A DNA stretch of 39,976 bases from a virus: IMG/VR virus record IMGVR_UViG_3300043434_000338, positions 1 through 39,976 of that record. One strand, given 5' to 3'. The translations under genes and the position numbers were made by a program. The notes beneath the pieces were generated by a model, which was not told the origin of the DNA, did not search any database, and saw only the letters and a program-made list of their open reading frames with translations. Positions 8,030 through 18,316 of this stretch are shown here, one piece after another (position 1 is the stretch's first letter; each line of letters starts with the position of its first letter).

Positions 8030-10663
8030 TTAAATACAACATTGTACAGGTATTGTTGACCCACAAGTAGCCGCAGTTACATTGTATTGTTCAGGGCCAT
8101 TTGTTAATGATAAAACTTGGTAAGCACAAGTAACACAAGGAACTCTGTCTAAATTAACAAATTCTCCAATACTTAACTGATTTATATATCTAACTACATA
8201 AACATCACCACCAATTGCCCCTGTTTCACAATCAATAACCTCTTGAACGTTGTAATAGTAATATGTTTCCGTTGGTGTAGGTGTTTGAGTTGGAGTTGTC
8301 GTAGGTGTTGGGGTCGGTGTTTGAGTTGGAGTTGCCGTAGGTGTTTGAGTCGGTGTTGGACTCGGTGTAGGTGTTGGAGTTACCGTAGGAGTTTGAGTTG
8401 GTGTAGGAGTTTGAGTTGGCGTAGGTGTTTGAGTCGGCGTTGGAGTTACCGTAGGAGTTTGAGTCGGTATAGGAGTTTGAGTCGGTGTTGGGGTTTGAGT
8501 TGGCGTAGGTGTTGGCGTAGGTGTTGAGTAATCGTCACAACAGAATCCATAATCTATCATTAATCTAATTATAACGTCCTTATCCGATAAGGCCTTTAAA
8601 CAATCAGTACTTAACTGAATTGTATTTGATTCGGTATTAATTATGATAGAACCAATACCAGGTATACTATCTAATAGATTTCGTAACGCGGTAACGTATT
8701 GGGTATCTGTTGGGTAATCCAAAATTCCAACTGAATTATAAAATTCACTAGTATAACCTGTACCCCCAACATCTAACAATATAGTAAATGTTGCGGCGGT
8801 TAATGAACATCCCGTTTCTCCCGAAGTTAGAACTTCATAACCATCATTTAACATTTGTCTTAAACCTTGTTCAGTACCACTATTCTCAATAAATTCACTA
8901 TCACAGACATTAAATAATGAATATGTCGAATTATTAGAACTACAACTTACTGAAATTGTCTTGTTTGCAACACATCCGTCAGAATCGGTTAAAATTAAAC
9001 TATACGTTCCCGCAGTCAATCCCGTTATAAACATACCCGTTTGAGAACCAACATTTGAGGACCAACCAAAAGTATATGGTGGTTTACCTCCTGTAATTAA
9101 GGCAGTAACTGTACCCTCATTACCGTTCCCACAAGAAGTACTAGTTAAAGTAAACGCGGTCTTGGTCGATGATGGAATAATAAAACTTGTTTTTATTGTA
9201 CACGATTCACTATCAGGGTCCGCATCACTAACTAATGCGTTATAAAAACCTGCAGGTAGATTGGTAAATGTTGCCGTTTGGCTTGTACTATTTGCAATTA
9301 TTTGACTACCGACCTGGTAGGTGTAAATACCTGGAGTGTCCACATAAACAGTAACCGACCCATTTTGATTTCCACAGGTAGTTGCAATTGGGTTCACGTT
9401 AACCGCATATGGTTGTACGTTCTCAATAACCACTGTTTTAGTGTAAGTACAAATCCCACCCTGAGTTGTCATTGTTACGGTATAAGTACCTGAACTTAAA
9501 TTATTAAAAACCGCACTAGGAGATGTGTTCTGAGTATTAAGTACAGTACCGTTAGAATCTAATAATTCAAAAATATATGGCGTTTGTCCACCCCCACCTG
9601 ATATAGTTATTGACCCACTACCGTTTGAACAGGTTGAGTTTTTAACAACTACGTTAGTTGATGTGAATGAGTTAGGTGTTAAAATAGTAGTACTACCTGA
9701 AACAACACATAGTGATGCGTCTGTAACTATAACGGTGTATGTCCCCGCAACTAAGTTATTATATGTATAAGTTCTACTTCCATCAATATCATTTTCACCA
9801 TTTGAAAATTGATAATAAAATGGTGGTGTACCACCAGATAAATTAACAATAATTTGTCCATTATTATCAAAACAAGTTGGGGATGTGTTAACAAAGTTAA
9901 TAATCCCTAATCTAGTTGCCGCGGATACCACAACACTTTTAGTTATTGAACAATTATTGGCATCTGTAACAGTAACGGAATACGACCCACCTGACAAACC
10001 TGTTAATGAGGGTTGATTTATCGGGCTACTACTCCACTGATATGTGTAAGGAGAGGTACCAGTTAAACCTGTCACATATATCGCACCAGTATTACCTTGG
10101 GTACACGCGGAATCATCAATAGTATATAAACCAAATGTGAATTTACCTGAATCAGTAATAACACAAGTGCCTGTAGAACCTGAACAACCACCATCGTCTG
10201 TGGCAATAACATAATAAATACCCGATGGTAATGAATCAAAAATTTGAACGTCATCAGCAATTGAAGTACTGATAAGGGTACTATTTAATCCCGACAACTG
10301 ATATAAGTCGTAAGTTACTGGATAATTTTGTGTTGTAGCAGTTACGGATAACATACCATTACTTCCTTCACAACTCGCTTCAGTTACTGTCTCTAAACTA
10401 AGACATAGTCCTGTCGAAATCCAAAGATTTACATAAATCTCATCATTTGGCGGGGTATTTGAGTCATTTATTCTTATTTGATATAAACCTCCACTAAGTC
10501 CTGTTCTAGTTGAGTCGTCACCATCGTACACTAAAGTATCAACACCTAAATTTGGGTTATACCAATCGATAGTATATGGTTCGACACCGTCAATAGGGAA
10601 TATTTGGATTGAACCATCACCCAAACCATTACAGTCCCCATTTACAATTGCATTATAAAACAT
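8030..10663 (-). CDS. Fibre/adhesin protein with tandem SprB-type repeats
   Basis: 877 residues. About seven tandem beta repeats of 75-95 residues fill roughly residues 1-570. Each has an early Cys, a [15 protein letters not shown] segment, then LxxGxYxVxVTDxxxC. This is the SprB repeat pattern known from the Flavobacterium gliding adhesin SprB and other Bacteroidota surface proteins. Next come a unique domain with Cys pairs, an 88-residue Thr-Pro-rich linker (about residues 713-800) and a 77-residue Cys-rich C-terminus with CVTC and QCCI. The ATG at 10663 overlaps the preceding stop codon as TAATG. No signal peptide is visible, consistent with a virion protein and not a secreted one. It is probably a tail fibre that contacts the host surface. 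The repeat assignment is by pattern; binding function is inferred. Confidence 0.82.
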   Translation of the reverse strand: MFYNAIVNGDCNGLGDGSIQIFPIDGVEPYTIDWYNPNLGVDTLVYDGDDSTRTGLSGGLYQIRINDSNTPPNDEIYVNLWISTGLCLSLETVTEASCEGSNGMLSVTATTQNYPVTYDLYQLSGLNSTLISTSIADDVQIFDSLPSGIYYVIATDDGGCSGSTGTCVITDSGKFTFGLYTIDDSACTQGNTGAIYVTGLTGTSPYTYQWSSSPINQPSLTGLSGGSYSVTVTDANNCSITKSVVVSAATRLGIINFVNTSPTCFDNNGQIIVNLSGGTPPFYYQFSNGENDIDGSRTYTYNNLVAGTYTVIVTDASLCVVSGSTTILTPNSFTSTNVVVKNSTCSNGSGSITISGGGGQTPYIFELLDSNGTVLNTQNTSPSAVFNNLSSGTYTVTMTTQGGICTYTKTVVIENVQPYAVNVNPIATTCGNQNGSVTVYVDTPGIYTYQVGSQIIANSTSQTATFTNLPAGFYNALVSDADPDSESCTIKTSFIIPSSTKTAFTLTSTSCGNGNEGTVTALITGGKPPYTFGWSSNVGSQTGMFITGLTAGTYSLILTDSDGCVANKTISVSCSSNNSTYSLFNVCDSEFIENSGTEQGLRQMLNDGYEVLTSGETGCSLTAATFTILLDVGGTGYTSEFYNSVGILDYPTDTQYVTALRNLLDSIPGIGSIIINTESNTIQLSTDCLKALSDKDVIIRLMIDYGFCCDDYSTPTPTPTPTQTPTPTQTPIPTQTPTVTPTPTQTPTPTQTPTPTQTPTVTPTPTPSPTPTQTPTATPTQTPTPTPTTTPTQTPTPTETYYYYNVQEVIDCETGAIGGDVYVVRYINQLSIGEFVNLDRVPCVTCAYQVLSLTNGPEQYNVTAATCGSTIPVQCCI
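8264..8528 (-). repeat. Thr-Pro-rich linker repeat
   Basis: About 88 residues of [14 protein letters not shown] and TPSPTP units separating the unique domain from the Cys-rich C-terminus. The same kind of linker occurs in the next gene at 7527-7682, so the two proteins share modular design. Confidence 0.9.
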
Positions 10664-13647
10664 TAATTACACTTAATTGAAAAGTTTATTCCGACATTTA
10701 ACTCAAATGTCTTATCATTAAATTTAGGGTCACATCCTAAATTATAAATAACAAATTTACTTTCACTCGTACTTTCGTCCAACGTAAATCCAAGACCTTG
10801 TTCTAATAGTATGTCAGGTAAATATGTAGTTATCGTATTTAACCATTGTGCTGGTGATGGCACATCTCCTATTCCAAACCCGTTATAAAACATAACTTTC
10901 ATTATTTGATTACCACCTAATTTAACATCAACATACCAATCAGACACGATTGACTGTTCAGAACAAGTGGTAAATGTTTCACCTATGGATATCAAATAGT
11001 TATTGATTGTTTGGTATAGTACATCACCGAATGAAGTAACAGTACTTTGTCCATTATCCCAAGGATATACATAACAAGTAACTTTTTCCTCACTACAATT
11101 ATATGGGAATATATTACCATTAATACTACAAGGGTCACAAGGTAAAGGTACAATTTCACAACCTCTTTGTAATCTATACACGAATTTTTGTCTATGGAAG
11201 ATTGAGTTTTCAAACTTAGACCCCGCCATCCATAAAGTGGATGCTGGTATCATTTGTTCAACTAATCTCACCCAATAATCACCTAAACCATTAATATAAT
11301 TAATCATTGTCTGATAATTAAAATTATCGTTAGGGATATTAACCGCAGATTCGGATTGTTGATATTTCCACCAAATAGATTGTAACGTAGGGTATCCCCC
11401 TGTTTTACCATCAGAAATAAACTGTCTATTTCGAGTATTAATCATATTACTCCAAAACGTTTGAGCGAATTCAAAAAAGGTCTTCTTACTTGGTTTAGGA
11501 TTGATAAACGTCCAATCAACTCCTCCAGGTTGTGGATATGGTGTTGTTAGACCTGTACTAGGAATTGGGTAGTCGTATTTAGTCGACATTGTCCAAACAT
11601 CATATAACAATCCTTGGGCGGGGTTCATAAATAAATCAATGTTCTTAACATTAATTACTAACTTCTCATTATTAACAAAGTAATATGCGTTATAATTTGA
11701 CCTACCACCACTAACCCTTAATCCAACGTCATTAATTGGCCAACTCTTTTTATTATCAATAGTTCTAACTATTTTAAAACCTTCACTCATATATGGGAAA
11801 GTTCTATATCTTTCTAAATATTTTTGACCGTAAGTGAACGGTTCAAAGTATGTTTGAATATTAAAATTTTGCCCCGTAAATACACTAGTCGTCCTATTAA
11901 CCTGTTGAATACTTTGGTGACTCTCAACCAATTCAAACCAACCAGCGCCTTTTTGAAAGAAATAATTTTCATTATTCGATAATGAAGAAGGATAACCTTC
12001 AGAATCTATAGGATAGTCATCAAGTGTTGCATTGGCATCTTCAATATTTTTTTGACTTGTAAACCCTGTGTATTTAATACCTTTAATTGAGAAAGTGGTC
12101 CCACTATCATATGATGGTAAGTCCTGTGAATAAGTTCCACCTGAAATATAGGAATATTGTCTTTCAAAATCCCCCATATTAATCTTCTGTCCCGCAACAT
12201 AAATATTCTCATTAAATTCAACTAACGCTTCAGGAGCCCCAACCAATCTAAGCATAAATTCAATAGATTTTCGAGTACCTTTAGACTTGAATAAGTAAGC
12301 GGCATTCAATATTAAATTTCTATAAAATTGATAATTCAACTCTGTTGGAGTATTGGCTCTTGAGAAACCAGGGTATTGTATTTTACTATCATTACCAAAT
12401 ACAGATTCTAAGAAACTATCGTTAGTGATTGGTGAAACATTAATTTTCCAACCGACTGTCTCCGCAAGGTTTTTAAGTAGTTGGGAAGGAATGTCGTTAC
12501 CAACATTATAATTTACGGAATTCATAAACGACAAGGTGTCAATGAATTTTTTAACCTCATCAAAACTTCTACCATATACGTTCAATATTTTCTGAACTTT
12601 TTGGTCTTCCGTGTCAAAATCTTTAAAGGCTTGTGTTGTTAAAAATCTAGTAACTAAATTAGTTCTAAATGAGTCAAACGAATCTGCAATATCACTAACA
12701 GTTGCTAAGTAAAAATCAAAAGCCTCGGTTGCAATATCTAAATTCCAAACACCATTTAATGGCCAAGTTACTCTTTGGTTATCCGTAAACAGTAAACCAT
12801 CTTCCGTTTGTCTTGGAACTTGAAAAACCGCAGTATACTGAGGAACTATCAATCTATTTAATAAAAATTTCTCAACCTCATCAAATGGTTCCAATAATGA
12901 CTTATCGGTATAAAAACTATTGGGTCTAATAACTAAGTACTCTGTACTTGTTGTATTATCACCAAATGGTTTACCAAGAATTGTCACAGTTAAAATACCA
13001 CTATATAAACTTTGGGTTGGTTGGATGTAAACTACAGGATATTCTTTATCCCCAATAAATAACGAATATTTTGTGTATTCAGTCGTTAAATTTCTTAATG
13101 GTGAAACTTGATATTCTAATAATGAAATATTTCTTGTTGAATTTATACTAAAATCAACCCCAAATGGGTTTCTTGTTTTAGCAATATTAATGTCAAATGT
13201 CGTATGGTTTTCAAGTATATCATAAACCGCGTTAGTTGCCGTATTACCTGTAGATGAATCGTAATTTATTGGTGATACCTCTAAAGCACCTGGAAAAAAG
13301 TTTATAATTTTTTGTATGGATGTTGACATCCTTTTAGATAAAGGTCCGTATAGAGTAAATCTTGAAACCTCCGATAAATCAAAATTAGGATAAACTCTAA
13401 AATCTTTAGCAATAATTGCTTTAGATTCTAAAATATTACCAATGTTTAAACTATCCAAAGATATCGGTTCTGAAAACGCACCAATATTAAAGTTTCTATT
13501 AACTTTCTCAACTACCGATGTTGTGAATTCAAAATTACCCTGCGTCAAACCTCCACCGTCAACAATTTGTAAACCTACAATGTTGTCGGAGAAAGTTCCA
13601 GCTCCGCTAGAGGGTCTCGGGGGATATCTATAAAATCTTTTTGCCAT
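10663..13647 (-). CDS. P2 gpI-like tail/baseplate protein, enlarged
   Basis: 994 residues. Around residues 380-480 it has [11 protein letters not shown] and, further on, [20 protein letters not shown] followed by a proposed fold end at APEALVEF. This is the pattern I associate with the phage tail protein I family (P2 gpI, baseplate periphery), although this protein is several times longer than P2 gpI. The N-terminal third (starting [12 protein letters not shown]) and the C-terminal third, which has a Cys cluster ([11 protein letters not shown] then NCSEEKVTC), are not recognised. It lies downstream of gp25- and gp6-like genes and directly upstream of a fibre gene, the same relative order as W-J-I-H in P2, which supports the call. 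Start and stop overlap neighbours as TAATG at both ends, suggesting translational coupling. Confidence 0.6.
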   Translation of the reverse strand: MAKRFYRYPPRPSSGAGTFSDNIVGLQIVDGGGLTQGNFEFTTSVVEKVNRNFNIGAFSEPISLDSLNIGNILESKAIIAKDFRVYPNFDLSEVSRFTLYGPLSKRMSTSIQKIINFFPGALEVSPINYDSSTGNTATNAVYDILENHTTFDINIAKTRNPFGVDFSINSTRNISLLEYQVSPLRNLTTEYTKYSLFIGDKEYPVVYIQPTQSLYSGILTVTILGKPFGDNTTSTEYLVIRPNSFYTDKSLLEPFDEVEKFLLNRLIVPQYTAVFQVPRQTEDGLLFTDNQRVTWPLNGVWNLDIATEAFDFYLATVSDIADSFDSFRTNLVTRFLTTQAFKDFDTEDQKVQKILNVYGRSFDEVKKFIDTLSFMNSVNYNVGNDIPSQLLKNLAETVGWKINVSPITNDSFLESVFGNDSKIQYPGFSRANTPTELNYQFYRNLILNAAYLFKSKGTRKSIEFMLRLVGAPEALVEFNENIYVAGQKINMGDFERQYSYISGGTYSQDLPSYDSGTTFSIKGIKYTGFTSQKNIEDANATLDDYPIDSEGYPSSLSNNENYFFQKGAGWFELVESHQSIQQVNRTTSVFTGQNFNIQTYFEPFTYGQKYLERYRTFPYMSEGFKIVRTIDNKKSWPINDVGLRVSGGRSNYNAYYFVNNEKLVINVKNIDLFMNPAQGLLYDVWTMSTKYDYPIPSTGLTTPYPQPGGVDWTFINPKPSKKTFFEFAQTFWSNMINTRNRQFISDGKTGGYPTLQSIWWKYQQSESAVNIPNDNFNYQTMINYINGLGDYWVRLVEQMIPASTLWMAGSKFENSIFHRQKFVYRLQRGCEIVPLPCDPCSINGNIFPYNCSEEKVTCYVYPWDNGQSTVTSFGDVLYQTINNYLISIGETFTTCSEQSIVSDWYVDVKLGGNQIMKVMFYNGFGIGDVPSPAQWLNTITTYLPDILLEQGLGFTLDESTSESKFVIYNLGCDPKFNDKTFELNVGINFSIKCN

Positions 13648-14555
13648 TATGTTGTAATACTTGTGAAGTTTTTACTGAAATCAATATTATTACCTCTATC
13701 TTGTCTAACCTCAAATAACAATTTATTGTATTCATCTCTAATTTCGTAAAGATTGTACTGTCTGTATATATTATTTTCAGTGTCGTAGATTGTGTAGATA
13801 CCGTCGTCAATAGACTTAGTTTGATTACCGTAAAGAGCTATCGCCAATGTATTGAAATCGTGTTCAGCAACTTCGATATCAATCGTTATTGGGTTAAAAA
13901 AAGTATTACTGATAATGATATTTTGACCAGGCTGACCAATGAATGGTGTTGCGTTTGGTTTATTAGTAGGTGCAGATGAAGGTGTCAACGTACAAAACAT
14001 TAAATTAGTAACACCATCAACATAACGATATCTAATCGCTTTTTGAGATGTGTTTGTTAAGTTTTGAGTTACAGGTTGACAATAAAAATTAGAGGTGATT
14101 ACTCTAAAGAAGTTAGGTATCTTAGTACCATCATCATTTAAGTATTCAATTCTAAAACCAACTAAACCTTGTGCAGTAAATTTATTTTTAAATTGAGCAG
14201 GAACATTATCTAAATTAATTACAATACCTTTAATGTTTGGTAACGCTGATAATACACCACAATCATTAATCTGTGTTCTTATTTGAGCAGGTCTAAGATA
14301 TAAGGTATATATTCCAAGTTTATTAAATTCATTTGCGGGTAATTTTAAATTATATAACCCACCAAGAATTTCAATGTCGGCATTACCACCTGTACTTGCA
14401 TTATTGAAGTAAGGTCTTAATATTGTTTTAGCATCCAACGATTTTAATATAAAGTTGTCCGTCGCGTCTCTTGAAGGTGTATAATTTAAAATAATATCAA
14501 CATCTTCGGGTGATACATCAGACGGTCTTATCGTTCCATATGTTCCTATTGCCAT
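13647..14555 (-). CDS. Unrecognised virion protein (302 aa)
   Basis: 302 residues starting MAIGTYGTIRPSDV. It has no signal peptide or membrane segment and shows a mixed beta-rich composition with motifs such as YTLYLRPAQIRTQI and TLAIALYGNQTKSIDDGIYTI. The C-terminus contains an acidic/basic segment (EIRDEYNKLLFEVRQ). It begins after a 47-base gap that holds a candidate promoter motif, has an A-rich leader with no Shine-Dalgarno sequence, and ends in a TAATG overlap with the gpI-like gene. Its place in the baseplate operon suggests a wedge or fibre-attachment component, but no family is recognised. Confidence 0.7.
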   Translation of the reverse strand: MAIGTYGTIRPSDVSPEDVDIILNYTPSRDATDNFILKSLDAKTILRPYFNNASTGGNADIEILGGLYNLKLPANEFNKLGIYTLYLRPAQIRTQINDCGVLSALPNIKGIVINLDNVPAQFKNKFTAQGLVGFRIEYLNDDGTKIPNFFRVITSNFYCQPVTQNLTNTSQKAIRYRYVDGVTNLMFCTLTPSSAPTNKPNATPFIGQPGQNIIISNTFFNPITIDIEVAEHDFNTLAIALYGNQTKSIDDGIYTIYDTENNIYRQYNLYEIRDEYNKLLFEVRQDRGNNIDFSKNFTSITT

Positions 14556-14574
14556 TTTGTTTTATTTTGTTTTT

Positions 14575-14584
14575 TAATAAATAG
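14575..14584 (-). promoter_or_regulatory. Candidate phage promoter motif CTATTTATTA
   Basis: Minus-strand CTATTTATTA lying 19 bases upstream of the ATG at 14555, in a 47-base gap inside the structural operon. It matches the NTATTTATNA motif seen before five other genes. It could provide an internal promoter for the gpI-like and fibre genes. Confidence 0.4.
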
Positions 14585-14602
14585 TTTATTAGTCTTTTTT
14601 GA

Positions 14603-15715
14603 TTATAGATTTTCTTGTTTTATAAAATTAAAAAATCCATATCCATAGTTTTCAAGGTCTCCAATGTTATCAACCTCACCCAATCTTTCAATTCGTTCTA
14701 AAGCACTGTTCTTCCCTCGTTCAATAAAAACGTCGGACTGAACTTCTGGTTGATAGACGATATTCATTAATGACTCATCTTTCACAATCGGTTCTTGAAC
14801 CATCCATTCAGGAATCAAACCACTACTATAGGTTAAGTACGATGTTGTTCCATCAATAAAATCAAGATACTGAGTATCTTGTATTGTATAACCCGTATAT
14901 GTTGGTGTCATCGCACTTATCACACCAAAAAACTGATTATTTTTATCCTTTATAATTTTATTAAGAACATAAGGGTTTTTACCATAAGATTGTAGTTCAG
15001 TTATTCTAGACTCCGTATTACCCGTAATTAAGAAAGGTGTAGAGGTATAGTTACTTGAGACTTGGGAAACTATGTTGTTCTCGGAATCACCTGTAAAAAT
15101 ATAATCATAGGATATTGGAGTAGCACTCCAAGAACCAACGTTTGATGTAAAATAAGCGGTGCCCTTAGGATTATCTATTGTAGTACCTGTAAATGGAACC
15201 ACCACAGTTTTTTTAACGGTATTAACACCCCAAGGATTTTTTTGTGTTAAAGTTATTGTATACGTCCCATTATTAATATAATCGTGATAAATGTAATTTG
15301 GTGATAACGTTGTGATTGTTTGACCACTTACACCATCACCCCAATCAACTTCAAATGTTGAAAACTTTAAATAATTTTTAAACTTTTGGTCTGACGTATT
15401 ATAGAAATAATATCTCTTAGGTGAAACTGTTTGAGCCGAGAAAACAAAATTCTTCACAACATCAGATTGTAGTAAGTTACCATCAAATATTGAATATAAC
15501 CCGACATCAACTGCGGTCTCGGTTATCATAATAGGAATTGTTAACCCCGTTAATAATGAATCTCCATTAGTCCCTCCCGAAAGAACTTGACTCATACCTG
15601 AATAAACATATGTACACCCACTCGAGTATGTATCACCACTTGGGTAACATATGTTGAATATATCACCCCCAATAACTTCAGGTGAAATTTTAATATAATA
15701 TCTATCTTCGTTCAT
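14603..15715 (-). CDS. Virion protein with PKD-like domain (370 aa)
   Basis: 370 residues. A PKD-type beta domain is visible at about residues 115-175: FEVDWGDGVSGQTITTLSP leads to YIYHDYINNGTYTITLTQ and KKTVVVP, carrying the typical WGDG, YxHxYxxxGTYTITLT pattern. PKD domains are extracellular Ig-like folds that mediate protein or sugar contacts. The C-terminus has a distinctive segment, QSDVFIERGKNSALERIERL, followed by GEVDNIGDLENYGYGFF, which looks like a conserved virion assembly motif, although I cannot name the family. The ATG overlaps the previous stop as TAATG at 15715. It is followed by a 47-base gap with a promoter candidate. Probable role: baseplate or fibre scaffold. Confidence 0.72.
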   Translation of the reverse strand: MNEDRYYIKISPEVIGGDIFNICYPSGDTYSSGCTYVYSGMSQVLSGGTNGDSLLTGLTIPIMITETAVDVGLYSIFDGNLLQSDVVKNFVFSAQTVSPKRYYFYNTSDQKFKNYLKFSTFEVDWGDGVSGQTITTLSPNYIYHDYINNGTYTITLTQKNPWGVNTVKKTVVVPFTGTTIDNPKGTAYFTSNVGSWSATPISYDYIFTGDSENNIVSQVSSNYTSTPFLITGNTESRITELQSYGKNPYVLNKIIKDKNNQFFGVISAMTPTYTGYTIQDTQYLDFIDGTTSYLTYSSGLIPEWMVQEPIVKDESLMNIVYQPEVQSDVFIERGKNSALERIERLGEVDNIGDLENYGYGFFNFIKQENL

Positions 15716-16527
15716 TATGGGTTAATATATTCATACCATTTTATCGGATTTGACTCCTGACCTGCAAGAGTTTGTCCTCCACTTGAAATATCGTAGATTT
15801 TATACGTGTAAGTATTATAATCTAAAATGACCTTATAATAGAAATATCTATCCTGTGGGAAATTAAACTTATCGCCAATCAAACTTGATTGGGGTCGATT
15901 CATCATCTTAACAAAATACCCGTTTTTCGCATCAAAAAATTTGGCAGTCATATAAAATGTTGTGATATTTAAAAAATCTCGTTTTTTTAACCAGTAAATA
16001 AACATACCTTCTTGGTCCCCTAAATAATCCAATTTGAATATTGGAGTTTTAATATTCTTAGTCTCATATCCAACTGTTGCTGCAGTTGTTGCTCCCTGTT
16101 GTGTTGGAATTATTATTGTCACATAATTTGTTTGGGTTTTTAAATCCGTACTATCATACAAATCCAATTTAAAAAATGAATTTTTAAAAGGATTTGAATA
16201 CATATAAACTTCATTCGTTGAGAACCCTTGTACAACATACGAAGGTTCCCATATAGTTGTACTGACATTAGCCCCGTTAGGCACAAAATTAAATGAGTAA
16301 TTAACATCCGTTTTCAACACATTATTTGTAGGGTCGACAATACCCGCAGGTGCGAATCTGGCAACTTCAAAATCTTTATCTCCATTTAAGATTTCAGTAA
16401 TGGCGTTTCTTTCAAACGCAACTAAAGAATCCGACCTGTCGGTCAAATCCCAAGTCATTTGTACAGGTATCACTAATTCTTTATCAGTATCAGTAGGTAA
16501 CGATATTTTATATTTATTCACAATCAT
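15715..16527 (-). CDS. Unrecognised virion protein (270 aa)
   Basis: 270 residues beginning MIVNKYKISLPTDTDKELVI. It has no signal peptide, no membrane segment and no recognisable catalytic motif, and is rich in aromatic residues (FIYWLKKRDFLNITTFYMTA and YYKVILDYNTYTYKIYD). A beta-rich structural protein is the simplest reading. The start lies inside the 3' end of the upstream 600-residue gene (14-base overlap), and the stop overlaps the next start as TAATG, so it is translated within a tightly coupled baseplate operon. Function unknown. Confidence 0.7.
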   Translation of the reverse strand: MIVNKYKISLPTDTDKELVIPVQMTWDLTDRSDSLVAFERNAITEILNGDKDFEVARFAPAGIVDPTNNVLKTDVNYSFNFVPNGANVSTTIWEPSYVVQGFSTNEVYMYSNPFKNSFFKLDLYDSTDLKTQTNYVTIIIPTQQGATTAATVGYETKNIKTPIFKLDYLGDQEGMFIYWLKKRDFLNITTFYMTAKFFDAKNGYFVKMMNRPQSSLIGDKFNFPQDRYFYYKVILDYNTYTYKIYDISSGGQTLAGQESNPIKWYEYINP

Positions 16528-18316
16528 CTATATCTGGGTCTGAAATTGCATATAATTGTTCAGGGACATTTCCTTCAGGAAATAATCTGAATATTATTTT
16601 TCTTGATGGATAATGAGAGCCATTTAAGAATGGGTAATCCACACCCAATCCATTACCATCTATATAACCATAAGTATATAAGTCTCTCCATCTTAACGTT
16701 TGATAGTATTCTGAGAAGTACGCATAATCAGGAACTCCTTCTATCGTTTTAACGTCCCCCTCTTCAATATAATCAGAATACACTTTTAGTGTAATCGAAT
16801 TATGTGGTTGGTAATAATACCCTGGAGGGTTATTAGGACTACACGAAAAATTAAATGGGTCAGCATTTAAAATACATCCGACTTTAAATAAATTATCATT
16901 AAAAACAATCTTATGATATAGAGGTGATATAACTCTTTCTTTTTGTTCGAATCGATTAAACTCACAATAATCCCCATCAATAATATCACCTTCTTTTAAG
17001 TCATTGTTATAATAAAAATTGAAGGTATTACTACCAATAGTTTTACTATACGTACCTGTACTAATATTGGTTTTATTTCTTGATTTATTTGACGCTGCCC
17101 AATATGGGTTAACGTCTGATGTGATATTAAACCCAAATCCTTCTCGAATAGCGGGAAAATTTGGCACACTAGTATCGAGTGGCTTATTCATCCACCCAAA
17201 ATATCCTTTATTTATAATTGTTATGAATAATTCACTTAATGGTCTATTCTGATTATCAACATAAGGTGCAATGTTAATGTCTTTACTAAAAGAAATTAAA
17301 TACGATTGATTACCTTCTTTTTGAGTAATTCTCGCGGTATGGTCAGGGGTTAATGAACTATATTCGTACTGTCTGACGTTATCAAAAGGATTGTATTCAA
17401 ATCCCGCTTTAGTTAATATAGTATCACTTACATTTGTAAGTATTCTATGTTTTCTAACATAATATTCTGATTTAGTTTCACCTGAGTTATAAATGTCGAC
17501 TATTCTTTTAAAAGTACCTTTAGTATCATTTGTAAATGTAACACCAGTAAATCCGTAATTATAAAGATTAAAAATATATTCACCCGAACCAAACCCTGAT
17601 TGACCTAAAGAATAAACTTGGAAAACCTTACTACCTCCATATCCCAACCATCCAGGGATGTTTATTTCAACATATTCCCCTTCAGATAGATTGTGTTTAA
17701 CGGGACAGACAAATGAAATTAAATCTTGCCCTGACTCGGTGTATGGGTTTTGAATATAAAAAGGAATACCATCACCAGCAGCCCATCCATTAGTCCCACC
17801 ATCCTCTTCATAATACTCTAATCTTTTAGTATAATCGTTTTGATATGCGTAACTAATATATTGGGTCCAATTATATGTTGTCGCACTTTTATTTACAAAA
17901 TATATGTGTGGTTGAACCGTACCTGATGTTGTAGTATATCCTGGAACTTTGTTATCGGTTCGTATAAAATCAAATTCGTTATATAGTGGATACCCTGTCC
18001 ACATAGTGGTATTAAATGAACTTAGTTGATTGGCGTAGTACATATTATACGTGAACGGTTTATAGTCAAGTAAACCAGTACTTCCACTATACACGTTATA
18101 AAACATAAAATCCATATTAGCACTAAGTCTAAAAGTGGATGACGCCTGTCTTTCGTCGTCAAACACTTGAGCTAAACTGATTCGATTATTCCTATCAAAC
18201 TCATCAATTTCTTTTTGAGTATTTTCCAGAGGTACTTTAATACCTAAATCCGTATCAATTGCGGTCTTATATCTTTTAGACCCTAATACTATTCTTGTTT
18301 CAATTTGATTACTCAT
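16514..18316 (-). CDS. Unrecognised virion protein (600 aa)
   Basis: 600 residues starting MSNQIETRIVLGSKRYKTAI. The N-terminal 60 residues look helical and charged; the rest is rich in Tyr, Asn, Gly and Phe, typical of beta-structured tail proteins. A segment at about residues 215-240 (HNLSEGEYVEINIPGWLGYG) resembles the short SH3-like or OB-like modules of tail spikes, but this is only an impression. There is no signal peptide or membrane helix. It overlaps the preceding 1630-residue gene by 8 bases and the following gene by 14 bases. A structural role in the baseplate or its fibres is inferred from the operon. Confidence 0.7.
   Translation of the reverse strand: MSNQIETRIVLGSKRYKTAIDTDLGIKVPLENTQKEIDEFDRNNRISLAQVFDDERQASSTFRLSANMDFMFYNVYSGSTGLLDYKPFTYNMYYANQLSSFNTTMWTGYPLYNEFDFIRTDNKVPGYTTTSGTVQPHIYFVNKSATTYNWTQYISYAYQNDYTKRLEYYEEDGGTNGWAAGDGIPFYIQNPYTESGQDLISFVCPVKHNLSEGEYVEINIPGWLGYGGSKVFQVYSLGQSGFGSGEYIFNLYNYGFTGVTFTNDTKGTFKRIVDIYNSGETKSEYYVRKHRILTNVSDTILTKAGFEYNPFDNVRQYEYSSLTPDHTARITQKEGNQSYLISFSKDINIAPYVDNQNRPLSELFITIINKGYFGWMNKPLDTSVPNFPAIREGFGFNITSDVNPYWAASNKSRNKTNISTGTYSKTIGSNTFNFYYNNDLKEGDIIDGDYCEFNRFEQKERVISPLYHKIVFNDNLFKVGCILNADPFNFSCSPNNPPGYYYQPHNSITLKVYSDYIEEGDVKTIEGVPDYAYFSEYYQTLRWRDLYTYGYIDGNGLGVDYPFLNGSHYPSRKIIFRLFPEGNVPEQLYAISDPDIDDCE

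Noticed and set aside
8243-8527. A 94-codon plus-strand frame rich in Trp, Cys and Arg
   Set aside because: Antisense of the Thr-Pro linker; composition is an artefact of the low-complexity repeat.
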